Below are positions 8,468 to 17,722 of a DNA stretch of 39,298 nt, one piece after another. This DNA is from Flavobacterium sp. (GTDB lineage: Bacteria; Bacteroidota; Bacteroidia; Flavobacteriales; Flavobacteriaceae): NCBI GenBank assembly GCA_030151255.1, contig JASLED010000076.1, positions 1 to 39,298 on the forward strand. The letters are read 5' to 3'. How positions within the stretch are numbered: the first letter of the stretch is position 1; every line of letters starts with the position of its first letter. Position numbers and translations under genes: made by a program. Under the pieces are notes generated by a model. It did not search any database. It saw nothing but the letters and a program-made list of their open reading frames with translations, and was not told where the DNA came from.

Positions 8468-9994
8468 TTAATGTTTAAAATGACGCGTACCAGTAAATAC
8501 CATTGCCATATTATTTTCATTGCAATAAGTAATGCTTAAATCGTCTTTAATTGATCCACCTGGTTGAATTACTGCTGTAATTCCTGCGTTATGTGCAATT
8601 TCAACACAATCAGGGAAAGGGAAGAAAGCATCGCTTGCCATTACCGATCCTTTTAAATCAAACTTAAATGAGTTGGCTTTTTCAATTGCTTGACGCAATG
8701 CATCAACTCTAGATGTTTGTCCTGTTCCAGAAGCACATAATTGGCCGTCTTTTACTAAAACAATTGTATTTGATTTGGTGTGTTTACAAATTTTTGATGC
8801 AAACAATAAATCGTCAATTTCTGTTGTAGAAGGTGTAGCATTAGTAACGTTTGTTAAATGCTCTTTATTGTCTGTTACATTATCTTTATCCTGAACTAAA
8901 ATTCCGTTTAAGCAAGTACGTACTTGTTTTGTAGGTAATTCAATTTCATTTAATACTAAGATAATTCTGTTTTTCTTTTCTTTTAAAATTTCTACTGCTT
9001 CTGCTTCAAAAGCTGGAGCAATTACTACTTCGCAAAACAAGCTGTTAATTTCTTCTGCTGTAGCTTTGTCAATTGTAGCATTTGCAATAAGAACTCCTCC
9101 AAAAGCAGAAGTTGGATCTCCTGCCAAGGCATCTACATAAGCTTGTTTCATGGTTGGTCTTTGTGCTACTCCACAAGCATTATTGTGTTTTAAGATTGCA
9201 AACGTTGGTTGCTCTCCTTTAAATTCGTTCATTAAGTTTACCGCTGCATCAACATCTAATAAGTTGTTGTACGATAATTCTTTGCCGTTTAACTTCTCAA
9301 ATAAATCGTCAAAATTTCCAAAGAAGTATCCTTTTTGATGTGGATTTTCTCCATATCTCAATTCACTTCCGTTATCAATACTTATTTTTAAAGTTTTGTC
9401 TTCTTCATTAAAATAGTTGAAAATTGCAGCATCGTAATGAGAAGAAACGTTGAATGCTCTTGTTGCAAAATAACGTCTTTGCTCTAACGATGTAGATCCG
9501 TTGTTGGCTTGTAAAATTTCTAAAAACAAAGCATATTCGTTCATTGAAGGAATAATAACAGTGTCTTTATGATTTTTTGCTGCTGCTCTAATCAAAGAAA
9601 TACCACCAATATCTATTTTTTCAATAATATCTTCATGGTTTGCACCAGAAGCAACTGTTTTTTCAAATGGGTATAAATCCACAATTACAAGATCAATTTG
9701 CGGAATGTCAAATTCTTTCATTTGTGCTACATCACCTTCATGATCTTGTCTGTTTAAAATTCCTCCAAAAATTTTTGGGTGTAATGTTTTTACGCGTCCG
9801 CCTAGAATTGAAGGATAAGATGTTACATCTTCAACCTTTACTACTGGAATACCTAAAGCTTTAATAAAATCTTCTGTTCCTCCTGTAGAATAGATAGTTA
9901 CGTTGTTTTTGTGTAGTTCTTGTACAATTGGCTCTAAACCGTCTTTACTAAAAACAGAAATTAAAGCTGATTGAATTTTTTTAGTTGTGTTCAT
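8468..9994 (-). CDS. purH: Bifunctional AICAR formyltransferase / IMP cyclohydrolase
   Basis: 508 aa, full length. It catalyses the last two steps of de novo purine synthesis (AICAR to FAICAR to IMP). The N-terminal MGS-like cyclohydrolase domain (about 6-150) shows STGGT (36-40) and the SILGGRVKTLHPKI segment (62-75). The C-terminal transformylase carries the catalytic K269-H270 pair in LKHNNACGVA. It lies upstream of mreB in the same orientation, with a promoter box 21 nt before its ATG. Confidence 0.98.
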   Translation of the reverse strand: MNTTKKIQSALISVFSKDGLEPIVQELHKNNVTIYSTGGTEDFIKALGIPVVKVEDVTSYPSILGGRVKTLHPKIFGGILNRQDHEGDVAQMKEFDIPQIDLVIVDLYPFEKTVASGANHEDIIEKIDIGGISLIRAAAKNHKDTVIIPSMNEYALFLEILQANNGSTSLEQRRYFATRAFNVSSHYDAAIFNYFNEEDKTLKISIDNGSELRYGENPHQKGYFFGNFDDLFEKLNGKELSYNNLLDVDAAVNLMNEFKGEQPTFAILKHNNACGVAQRPTMKQAYVDALAGDPTSAFGGVLIANATIDKATAEEINSLFCEVVIAPAFEAEAVEILKEKKNRIILVLNEIELPTKQVRTCLNGILVQDKDNVTDNKEHLTNVTNATPSTTEIDDLLFASKICKHTKSNTIVLVKDGQLCASGTGQTSRVDALRQAIEKANSFKFDLKGSVMASDAFFPFPDCVEIAHNAGITAVIQPGGSIKDDLSITYCNENNMAMVFTGTRHFKH

Positions 9995-10015
9995 TGTGTG
10001 AATTTATATAAGTTA

Positions 10016-10023
10016 CAAAAGTA
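10016..10023 (-). promoter_or_regulatory. -7 promoter box upstream of purH
   Basis: The minus strand reads TACTTTTG (TAnnTTTG), 21 nt before the purH start codon. Confidence 0.65.
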
Positions 10024-10265
10024 ATTAATGTATTAGGATTAATAAAGTTAATGACAAAAATTTTCACTTTAATTCATCATATTCTATTGGTTAAATTTTG
10101 AAAATGAGATATTGTCAATTTCTCAGTAAAAATAAATATGAAAAGTAACTTGTGGCTGCGGAAAAAACATCTTTTTACATTCAATTAAAAGATTGTTGTG
10201 TTTTTTTATGTAACTTTTTTTAACTTCATCTACTAATAGTTTATATAGTTGAATTTGTAGATAAT

Positions 10266-11513
10266 ATGATATATTTAAAGCTTTTGAGTAGTAGTTTTCA
10301 GTTTGCTGTAAATGCGTTGAGAATGAATAAGCTAAGAACTTTACTGTCGTTATTGGGCGTAACAGTCGGAATTTTTTCCATTATTGCTGTTTTAGCAGCT
10401 GTAGATTCTATGGATAAAATGATAAAATCTGAGTTGAGTGGATTTGATAAGAATATGATTTACGTTTTTAACGGTTCTTTTGGCCCAACAGATATTCCTG
10501 CTTGGAAAGTAGATCAGTTTCCTAAAGTTACTTACGAAGAATACGATTATCTAAAGAAAAACTTATCCAATATCGAATACATTACATTTACTTATTTTGC
10601 AAGTAATGAGAATATAAAATCGGGCTCTAATTATGCTAACAGTGTAACAATAAAACCATCGGGTTCTGATGCACATTATTTAGATAATGTAAAAATGGCA
10701 AAAGGACGATTTTATAATGAATCTGAGGCAGCAAACGGAAATCCGGTTATTGTTGTCGGAAACGAAGTAGCTAATGCTTTATTTAGATATGCAGAACCTA
10801 TTGGAGAAGAAGTGCGTTTGTATGGAAAACGTTTTACCGTAATTGGAGTAATGGAAAAACAAGGAGCTATTTCTATCGGAGGCGGCTTGGATGAAGCAGC
10901 ATATATTCCAATAAATTCTTTCCGACAAATTTTTGGCGATAATGTAGCTTATTTTTTCCCAGCCATTATTACTAAACCTGTGAAGGATGTAGATATAAAT
11001 CGTTTTAAAAGCGATTTAGAATCAAAACTTAGAGCATTTAGAGGAATAAAAATAGGAGAGGACAATAATTTTTTTGTAAATGTTTTGGGCGGAATGATGG
11101 ATTTTGTAGATAAAATAATAAGCCAAGTAAATGTAATTGGATGGATTATTAGTATGTTTTCTTTATTGGTAGGTGGTTTTGGTATTGCCAATATTATGTT
11201 TGTTTCGGTAAAAGAGCGAACGTATTTAATAGGTGTACAGAAAGCAATTGGAGCGAAAAATAATGTTATTCTTTTTCAATTTTTATTCGAAGCAATAATT
11301 TTAGCATTAATTGGTGGAGTAGTTGGAATTTTTTTGGTTTGGGGAATAGCGGCAATAGCCTCAAAAGTATTAGATTTTAATTTTGTATTGAGTTTTTGGA
11401 ATATTTTTGTTGGTTTATCATTATCTACTGTAATAGGTTTAATTTCAGGATATTTACCAGCAAGAGCAGCTTCTAAATTAGATCCTGTTGAAGCTATTCG
11501 ATCGGGAATATAG
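10266..11513 (+). CDS. ABC transporter permease, MacB/FtsX type
   Basis: 415 aa. An N-terminal membrane segment (about 26-46, in TLLSLLGVTVGIFSIIAVLAAVDS) is followed by a large extracytoplasmic MacB-type domain (about 50-280) and three C-terminal FtsX-type membrane segments (about 286-310, 335-362, 375-398) ending in the PARAASKLDPVEAIR signature. Such permeases act with a separate ATPase to move peptides, lipoproteins or drugs by mechanotransmission. No ATPase or periplasmic adaptor gene is next to it, so the partner lies elsewhere. The first Met is kept because the residues before NALRMNKLRT belong to the family. A box-like TGAATTTG (10250-10257) lies unusually close to the start. Confidence 0.92.
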   Translation: MIYLKLLSSSFQFAVNALRMNKLRTLLSLLGVTVGIFSIIAVLAAVDSMDKMIKSELSGFDKNMIYVFNGSFGPTDIPAWKVDQFPKVTYEEYDYLKKNLSNIEYITFTYFASNENIKSGSNYANSVTIKPSGSDAHYLDNVKMAKGRFYNESEAANGNPVIVVGNEVANALFRYAEPIGEEVRLYGKRFTVIGVMEKQGAISIGGGLDEAAYIPINSFRQIFGDNVAYFFPAIITKPVKDVDINRFKSDLESKLRAFRGIKIGEDNNFFVNVLGGMMDFVDKIISQVNVIGWIISMFSLLVGGFGIANIMFVSVKERTYLIGVQKAIGAKNNVILFQFLFEAIILALIGGVVGIFLVWGIAAIASKVLDFNFVLSFWNIFVGLSLSTVIGLISGYLPARAASKLDPVEAIRSGI

Positions 11514-11522
11514 TTGTAACAA

Positions 11523-11560
11523 AATAAAAAAAGCTGTCTAATAAAGACAGCTTTTTTTAT
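11523..11560. terminator. Bidirectional terminator between the ABC permease and accD
   Basis: A-rich AGCTGTCT (to 11539), loop AATAA, AGACAGCT and a T-run, with A and T tracts on both sides. It serves the permease (+) and accD (-, ending 11567). Confidence 0.93.
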
Positions 11561-11566
11561 TTTGTA

Positions 11567-12424
11567 TTAATATCTGATCGGTTGATTCAGAATTAAGTCA
11601 ATGTATAGATTTACATTTTTCTTTAGATTTTTTCTGTGTGTGATAAAATCCAAGAAACCATGTTCTAATAAAAATTCAGAAGTTTGGAATCCTTCAGGTA
11701 AATCTTTTCCTGTAGTATCTTTTACAATACGCGGACCAGCAAACCCAATTAAAGCACCTGGTTCTGCAATATTGATATCTCCCAACATTGCAAAAGAAGC
11801 CGAAATACCTCCAGTTGTAGGATCTGTACAAAGAGATATGTAAGGAATTTTAGCATCGCTTAGTAAAGATAATTTTGCCGAAGTTTTTGCCATTTGCATT
11901 AATGAAAAACCTGCTTCCATCATACGCGCTCCTCCAGATTTTGAAATCATCAAAAACGGTATGTTGTGTTTTAGAGAATAATCAATTCCTCTTGCAATTT
12001 TTTCTCCAACAACAGAACCCATAGAACCGCCAATAAAAGCAAAGTCCATTGCTGCAACAACTAACTTTTTTCCGTTAGAATCACCAACAGCAACTCTTAC
12101 AGCATCGTTTAATTGTGTTTTATTCATTGCTTCTTTTAAGCGCTCTGAGTATTTCTTTGTGTCTTCGAATTTTAAAATATCTTTAGAAGATAATGATTTG
12201 GCTATTTCTTTATAGTCATTATTATCAAAAAGGATTTCGAAATATTCTTTACTACCAATTCTAACGTGATATCCGTCTTCTGGACTAACCCACAAATTTC
12301 TTTCTAATTCGTCAGAGTCAATTACTTTTCCAGTTGGAGATTTATACCATAAACCTTTAGGAGTATCTTTTTTGTTTTCAGTTGGTGTTTGAATTCCTTT
12401 TTCTGTTCTTTTAAACCAAGCCAT
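11567..12424 (-). CDS. accD: Acetyl-CoA carboxylase carboxyltransferase subunit beta
   Basis: 285 aa. With AccA it transfers the carboxyl group from carboxybiotin to acetyl-CoA, the first step of fatty-acid synthesis. The crotonase-like core is clear, e.g. AMDFAFIGGSMGSVVGEKI, ISKSGGARMMEA and TDPTTGGISASFAMLGD. Oddly, the N-terminal zinc ribbon has none of its four cysteines. In the segment aligned to E. coli KCDSCG...VCPKCD, this protein has K28-S-P-T-G and V46-S-P-E-D. I recall similar N-termini in other flavobacteria, so this is probably a lineage trait and not damage. The gene lies 44 nt downstream of fbaA and may be cotranscribed with it. Confidence 0.96.
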   Translation of the reverse strand: MAWFKRTEKGIQTPTENKKDTPKGLWYKSPTGKVIDSDELERNLWVSPEDGYHVRIGSKEYFEILFDNNDYKEIAKSLSSKDILKFEDTKKYSERLKEAMNKTQLNDAVRVAVGDSNGKKLVVAAMDFAFIGGSMGSVVGEKIARGIDYSLKHNIPFLMISKSGGARMMEAGFSLMQMAKTSAKLSLLSDAKIPYISLCTDPTTGGISASFAMLGDINIAEPGALIGFAGPRIVKDTTGKDLPEGFQTSEFLLEHGFLDFITHRKNLKKNVNLYIDLILNQPIRY

Positions 12425-12468
12425 AAAAATGTTTGTTTTGTTCGTATTATATTTTTAGGAATACAAGG

Positions 12469-13536
12469 TTACAGCGTGTTTACGTTGTTTAAGTCTTGAA
12501 ACGCTTCTTCTAAACGAGCGTTAAAAGTTACTTCTCCTTGTCTAACCCAAATGCGAGGATCATAATACTTTTTATTTGGAGCATCTGGTCCTTCTGGGTT
12601 TCCTATTTGAGTTCTTAAATAATCAATTTTAGAAGTCATGTAATCTCTAATTCCTTCTGTATAGGCAAATTGAAGATCTGTATCGATGTTCATTTTGATT
12701 ACTCCATAAGAGATTGCTTCTCTAATTTCTTCTAATGAAGAACCAGAACCTCCATGAAATACAAAATCAACAGGATTATGTTGTAAGTTGAATTTTTTTG
12801 CCACGTAATCTTGAGAATTTCTCAAAATAATCGGTGTAAGTTTTACGTTTCCTGGTTTGTAAACTCCATGAACGTTACCAAAAGCAGCTGCAATTGTAAA
12901 ACGAGGGCTTATTTTGCTTAGTTCTTCAAATGCATAAGCAACTTCTTCTGGTTGTGTGTATAATTTTGAAGAATCAACATCTGAATTATCAACACCATCT
13001 TCTTCGCCACCTGTAATACCAAGTTCGATTTCTAATGTCATTCCCAATTTGGTCATTCTTTCTAAATATTTTTTAGAAATAGCGATATTTTCTTCGATTG
13101 GTTCTTCAGATAAGTCAATCATGTGAGAGCTAAATAAAGGCTTTCCGTATTTTGCCATATATTCTTCACCTGCATCTAATAAACCATCAATCCAAGGTAA
13201 TAGTTTTTTTGCGCAGTGATCGGTATGTAAAATTACTGTAACACCGTAAGCTTCTGCTAATTCATGTACGTGTTTTGCTCCTGCGATTGCTCCTGCGATT
13301 GCAGATTTTTGATTTTCGTTTGAAAGACCTTTACCTGCAATAAATGAAGCTCCTCCGTTTGAAAATTGAATAATAACAGGTGCATTTAATTTAGCAGCTG
13401 TTTCTAATACACCATTAATTGTACTAGAACTTGTAACATTAACAGCTGGTATTGCAAAACCTTTTTCTTTTGCATAGTTAAAAATTTCCTGCACTTGATT
13501 TCCAAATGCTACCCCTGGTTTAATATTGTGTGCCAT
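12469..13536 (-). CDS. fbaA: Fructose-bisphosphate aldolase, class II
   Basis: 355 aa, the long class II-A form. It interconverts fructose 1,6-bisphosphate with DHAP and glyceraldehyde 3-phosphate in glycolysis and gluconeogenesis. The catalytic and zinc ligands are visible as D106-H107 (LHTDHCAK), H223 (FGNVHGVY) and H261 (VFHGGSGS), and the MNIDTDLQFAYT phosphate-binding segment is present (282-293). A promoter box lies 25 nt upstream of the start. Confidence 0.98.
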   Translation of the reverse strand: MAHNIKPGVAFGNQVQEIFNYAKEKGFAIPAVNVTSSSTINGVLETAAKLNAPVIIQFSNGGASFIAGKGLSNENQKSAIAGAIAGAKHVHELAEAYGVTVILHTDHCAKKLLPWIDGLLDAGEEYMAKYGKPLFSSHMIDLSEEPIEENIAISKKYLERMTKLGMTLEIELGITGGEEDGVDNSDVDSSKLYTQPEEVAYAFEELSKISPRFTIAAAFGNVHGVYKPGNVKLTPIILRNSQDYVAKKFNLQHNPVDFVFHGGSGSSLEEIREAISYGVIKMNIDTDLQFAYTEGIRDYMTSKIDYLRTQIGNPEGPDAPNKKYYDPRIWVRQGEVTFNARLEEAFQDLNNVNTL

Positions 13537-13561
13537 AGTTGTGTGTTTCTTTATTGGTGAA

Positions 13562-13569
13562 CAAAAATA
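13562..13569 (-). promoter_or_regulatory. -7 promoter box upstream of fbaA
   Basis: The minus strand reads TATTTTTG (TAnnTTTG), 25 nt before the fbaA ATG in the short gap to tamL. Confidence 0.6.
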
Positions 13570-13584
13570 GTAATTATTATTTGA

Positions 13585-16149
13585 TTAGAACGGATAATTA
13601 ATTCCAACATTTAATACTGATTCTCTAAAATTGAATTCGTTAAACCATTTGTTTTTTGTATAAATAGAAGGATCATATGTTTTAAACCCTAAATCTAAAC
13701 GGAAAACAAAAAAACTAAAATCGTATCTTACTCCAAAGCCAGAACTTATTGCGAAATCTTTTAACGAGCTAACTCCGTTAAAAGTATAGTTCTTATCTTT
13801 TACGTTGTCAAATATATTCCAAATATTTGAACCATCTACAAATAGCGCACCATTCCACGGTCCTGATATATTAAAACGATACTCAGCGCTAAAAAATAAT
13901 TTCATATTAGCTTCGTTAAAATCGTTTATTCCACCGCTTCTGCCAGGCCCTAAACGATAAGATTGCCAACCTCTATTATCATTTGAACCGCCTGAGAAAT
14001 AACTTCTAGAAAACGGAATAGAATTGGCATTGCCATAAGGAATTGCTATTCCTCCAAATAAGCGCATAGCAAATACTTGTTGTCTGCTTAAATCCCAATA
14101 TTTTACAAAATCTAGTTCGGTTTTTACGTATTGCGAAAATTCTACATCAAAAATTGTTTTATTGCCCAAAGGGCCAACATTGTGATCTGTTTTAGGAACA
14201 AGTAAATTTACTAAACCACCGGCACCTTCAACTTTTGCTCTGAATGTATAAAAATCGTTGTCGGTTAAGCTTGTTCTAGTTGAAGAATTAAAAGTTACAC
14301 TACTTGCAATAATTAAGTTGTTTTCAGATAATCTAATTTTTCTTTCCTGAATACTTCTAATTTCTCTATAATTTTCGTCACTTATATCTAACGGGTTTTC
14401 TGGATTTAAAGCATCTTTTATAAAGTTATTTGCACCGCCATTGCCAATTGAAAGATCTCCTTCTTCATTAAAATAGCTTTCTGGTGTATCATATTCTTTA
14501 GCCAGATTGTTTAGTGTTTGATATGATGATTTATAAACACTGAAATAATTGTTTGGATTGGTGTTTCTTACATATTGAATATTGGCAAGATCAACACTGA
14601 ATGAATTTACTCTGGACGGATACCATTTGTAGTTAACAATACCTGAAAAATTATCTTTGTCCAATCCGATGTTTCTTTGTCTTGCAAAACCAAAACTCAT
14701 TGAAGTTGTTGGCAACATTGTTTTTGGAATAATTTTGTTGGATGCAATAGGAAATAAAAATCTAGGAAATGTAAGTTTTATATCAGCTCCATATTCAGCT
14801 ACATTGAAAAAAACATCGTTCGGATTGCTCATTTGGGTTGATGAACCAATGGTTCCACGTAAATTAAATTCTAAAATTTCGGCACCTCTAAATACATTTC
14901 TAAATAAAACCCCCATACTTCCACCAATACCAAAATCCTGAATATTAGAATGGGTAATATCTAATGACGGATTAAAAGTCATTTTTTTACGAGAAGTAAG
15001 ATAAATATTGGTAATTAATTGATCTTGATTTGGTGCATCCGGATCCCAAAGATATTCTATAACAGGATAATTAAAAATGCGCAAATTACTAATTGAACGC
15101 GATGTTAAAATACGGCGCGAATCACTAAAAACACTTTCAGGTGTAATAAAAATAGCGTCTGTTAGAGCTTTTGGTTTATATTGTAATTGTGTTGAACTAT
15201 AAATATTAAAACCATTGTACTGAATACTATCTAGCACATAAGCTTTGTTTTTAGAAACGTTGTCTGTAAATATATTAACCTTGCTAATGTTGTAAAGTTT
15301 AAAGGGAACTTGTATTAAAGAATCGCCCGATTTTATTGTCTGCGGTTCTACAATCATAGTTACATTTGCTCTGTTTTTTACAGATAAAATAGTATCTACT
15401 TCATATCGAATATTTAGTTCCTGAAAGTAAAAAGCACCTTGATTTCTAAAATGAGAAGTTACTCGTTGTCTTTCTTTATCAAAGTTGCTAACCTGAAAGA
15501 TGCTATTCTTTTTTAGCAAACTTTTTGTTTTTGTTTTATCAAACACTTTTTCTAATTCAGGTGAGCTGATTACATAATTAATAGTGTCTAATAAATAAGG
15601 ATCGCCGGTTGTAACAGCATATGTGTTTTTTACTTTTTTTGCGCCAAGTGTATCTAATGTATTTGAAATTTGTGCATCAAAATAACCTTGATTAAAGTAA
15701 TAATTTTTTAAACGATTTAAAGATTTTGTAGTTCGCAATGTATCATAAATTGCGGGTGCTTCGCCTGTTTTGATTAAAAAATTATTTATTCCAGAAATTA
15801 AGAAAGATTCTCCTAGTCTATCTACTTGTTTTTTCGATAAAATGCTAATTAAAATATTGTCGGTTTTTGGATGTTTTGTAAGCCACGCATGATAAGATGA
15901 GTCGGCATTTTGTTTTGCTAAGTTAAATAATGTCAATCGAAGTCGTGTTCCAATTATTGGAAGCTTACTATTTGGTCTTTGATATAATTGATTAAAAATT
16001 TCTTCCTTATTGGTAGGTTTTCCATTTATTTTTATGGTATTTTCCATTAAAAGTAAACTATCCTCTGGCACATTCTTCGTTAATGAACACGAAAAAAAAC
16101 ATGCAGAGAATACAATAATAAGTGCTATTTTTGACAAATATTTCCTCAA
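13585..16149 (-). CDS. tamL: TamA-like outer-membrane barrel lipoprotein (TamL), TTG start
   Basis: 854 aa from the chosen start. A lipoprotein signal (MRKYLSK, hydrophobic core, FFS-C at C21) is followed by POTRA-like modules and a C-terminal Omp85-type 16-strand-like barrel ending in NYPF. The barrel contains the RSYFSGGSNDNRGWQSYRLGP region typical of BamA/TamA. Bacteroidota carry such lipid-anchored TamA relatives, called TamL. The frame is open back to 16212, but every in-frame start there is TTG, and a promoter box at 16174-16181 would place the transcription start after the upstream ones. The TTG at 16147-16149 begins exactly at the signal peptide, so it is preferred. No tamB is nearby. 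Divergent from the SpoU methyltransferase gene. Confidence 0.88.
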   Translation of the reverse strand: MRKYLSKIALIIVFSACFFSCSLTKNVPEDSLLLMENTIKINGKPTNKEEIFNQLYQRPNSKLPIIGTRLRLTLFNLAKQNADSSYHAWLTKHPKTDNILISILSKKQVDRLGESFLISGINNFLIKTGEAPAIYDTLRTTKSLNRLKNYYFNQGYFDAQISNTLDTLGAKKVKNTYAVTTGDPYLLDTINYVISSPELEKVFDKTKTKSLLKKNSIFQVSNFDKERQRVTSHFRNQGAFYFQELNIRYEVDTILSVKNRANVTMIVEPQTIKSGDSLIQVPFKLYNISKVNIFTDNVSKNKAYVLDSIQYNGFNIYSSTQLQYKPKALTDAIFITPESVFSDSRRILTSRSISNLRIFNYPVIEYLWDPDAPNQDQLITNIYLTSRKKMTFNPSLDITHSNIQDFGIGGSMGVLFRNVFRGAEILEFNLRGTIGSSTQMSNPNDVFFNVAEYGADIKLTFPRFLFPIASNKIIPKTMLPTTSMSFGFARQRNIGLDKDNFSGIVNYKWYPSRVNSFSVDLANIQYVRNTNPNNYFSVYKSSYQTLNNLAKEYDTPESYFNEEGDLSIGNGGANNFIKDALNPENPLDISDENYREIRSIQERKIRLSENNLIIASSVTFNSSTRTSLTDNDFYTFRAKVEGAGGLVNLLVPKTDHNVGPLGNKTIFDVEFSQYVKTELDFVKYWDLSRQQVFAMRLFGGIAIPYGNANSIPFSRSYFSGGSNDNRGWQSYRLGPGRSGGINDFNEANMKLFFSAEYRFNISGPWNGALFVDGSNIWNIFDNVKDKNYTFNGVSSLKDFAISSGFGVRYDFSFFVFRLDLGFKTYDPSIYTKNKWFNEFNFRESVLNVGINYPF

Positions 16150-16173
16150 CTTTCTATAACTAAAACTATAGTC

Positions 16174-16181
16174 CAAAAATA
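16174..16181 (-). promoter_or_regulatory. -7 promoter box upstream of tamL
   Basis: The minus strand reads TATTTTTG (TAnnTTTG), 24 nt before the proposed TTG start. The intergenic space to the divergent methyltransferase is only 40 bp, so the promoters of the two genes must nearly overlap. Confidence 0.55.
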
Positions 16182-16189
16182 CATTTTTT

Positions 16190-16918
16190 ATGGTTACCAA
16201 AAACCAAATCAAACGAATTAAAAATCTGCATCAAAAAAAATATAGAAAAGAAGATCAATTGTTTATTGCAGAAGGCGTAAAGGTGATAAATGAGTTGTTG
16301 CAATCTTCATTTGTTTTAGAGCATTTGTATACCAACGGAAAAGATGTTTTTGATGCACCAAAAGAAAAGCAAACCATTGTATCTATCGATGATTTAAAGA
16401 AGATGAGCGCACTTACAACTACACCAAGTTGTTTAGCTATTTTTAAGTGTTTACCACATAAAGCAATAGATTTTTCGGAATGGATTTTGGCTTTAGATGA
16501 TGTGAGAGATCCGGGTAATTTAGGTACAATAATTCGTTTGTGCGATTGGTTTGGAATTTCTAACTTATTGTGTTCAAACGAAACGGTAGATGTGTATAAT
16601 CCAAAAGTAGTACAAGCAACAATGGGATCAATTTCTCGTGTAAATGTGGTTTATACTGATTTAGAAAAAATGTTGCAAGAAAATAAGCATATACCAGTTT
16701 ATGGAACATTTTTAAATGGCGATAATATTTATCAACAAAATGATATGAAACCAGGTATAATTGTAATGGGAAATGAAGCTAATGGAATTTCTGTAGCAAT
16801 AGAAAAAATGGTATCAAATAAAATAACAATACCACAATTTGGAGCATTACAACAAGCAGAAAGCCTGAATGTTGCAATGGCTACCTCAATTATTTTAAGT
16901 GAAATTAGAAGAGGATGA
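16190..16918 (+). CDS. SpoU/TrmH-family RNA 2'-O-methyltransferase
   Basis: 242 aa. A short N-terminal substrate-binding domain (about 1-85, with the typical FIAEGVKVINELL segment) precedes a SPOUT knot domain. The three SpoU motifs are clear: LDDVRDPGNLGTIIR (motif 1), IVMGNEANGIS (motif 2) and ESLNVAMATSIILSE (motif 3, the SAM-binding knot). It should 2'-O-methylate a ribose in rRNA or tRNA; the exact target cannot be told from sequence. It is divergent from tamL and convergent with porT, with only 4 nt between the two stops. Confidence 0.94.
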   Translation: MVTKNQIKRIKNLHQKKYRKEDQLFIAEGVKVINELLQSSFVLEHLYTNGKDVFDAPKEKQTIVSIDDLKKMSALTTTPSCLAIFKCLPHKAIDFSEWILALDDVRDPGNLGTIIRLCDWFGISNLLCSNETVDVYNPKVVQATMGSISRVNVVYTDLEKMLQENKHIPVYGTFLNGDNIYQQNDMKPGIIVMGNEANGISVAIEKMVSNKITIPQFGALQQAESLNVAMATSIILSEIRRG

Positions 16919-16922
16919 AATT

Positions 16923-17720
16923 TTAATGAACAGTAATGTTTATAAAAATTCCTCTTGTTTTCATCGAATTTATTCCTCCAGTCCAAGGGCTATTAGCGTC
17001 CTTGTCTCTTATCAGTTCGTCAGTCATTCCAAACACACCTCTAATAGAAGGGCTCAGTTTAAAATATTCAAAATAAATATCAATACCTGCGCCTAATTCA
17101 TAGTTAGTCGTCCATTGTTTCATACGCCAAACACCATCATAGTTGTCATCATCAGCTTTGCTATTTGAACTTAGGTTTAAATCAGCAGAAAATCCGCCTA
17201 AAACATACGGACGAATATTTCCTGTACGCAAAGCAGAAAACTTTAACAATAAAGGAAAATGGATATAAGTAGAATTGATAGATTTTGTGCCAGAATTCGC
17301 TATTTCTGCCAACGAAGGGTACGATTCTACAGGTTTATTACGGTAATAATCCATAATTAAAGCACTCGGAAAACGCAAATCTCTTTTAGAATATACTAAA
17401 CCTGGTTCAAAACGTAAATCTATATATTCCATTAATCGTAAATTTCCAACCAAACCAACGTTAAAACCCGTACTGGTTGTTACTTGAACCTCTGTAAAAT
17501 CAGTTCCGTAGCGCTCAGATAAACTTTTTAACTTATCATAATAATCCCTATCATAATCAAATGAAAAGTTCAAAGAGTTAAAACCGATATAATAACCGTA
17601 ATGCACTCTTTGTTTGTCCCAATCGGGTTTATTTATCAACGGATTTTTTCCGAAAATCCATTGAGCAGACGCATTATAGCATGCGAATAGAGATAGTAAT
17701 AAGATAAAAAGTTTTTTCAT
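16923..17720 (-). CDS. porT: Type IX secretion/gliding outer-membrane protein PorT (SprT)
   Basis: 265 aa. A Sec signal peptide (about 1-19, cleaved after NASA) precedes an 8-stranded-type beta-barrel with many aromatic strand ends, e.g. VHYGYYIGFNSLNFSF near the start and the GAGIDIYFEYFKLSPSIR strand pair later. Size and the characteristic position next to ubiE match PorT/SprT, an outer-membrane protein needed for type IX secretion and gliding in Bacteroidota. The family call rests on overall pattern and synteny; a generic outer-membrane beta-barrel is the alternative. It lies 2 nt after ubiE, in one operon. Confidence 0.82.
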   Translation of the reverse strand: MKKLFILLLSLFACYNASAQWIFGKNPLINKPDWDKQRVHYGYYIGFNSLNFSFDYDRDYYDKLKSLSERYGTDFTEVQVTTSTGFNVGLVGNLRLMEYIDLRFEPGLVYSKRDLRFPSALIMDYYRNKPVESYPSLAEIANSGTKSINSTYIHFPLLLKFSALRTGNIRPYVLGGFSADLNLSSNSKADDDNYDGVWRMKQWTTNYELGAGIDIYFEYFKLSPSIRGVFGMTDELIRDKDANSPWTGGINSMKTRGIFINITVH

Positions 17721-17722
17721 AA

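Noticed and set aside
16186..16212. Overlap of the tamL frame with the SpoU methyltransferase start
   Set aside because: The overlap exists only if the first TTG is used; a promoter box and the signal peptide place the tamL start at 16149, so the genes do not overlap.
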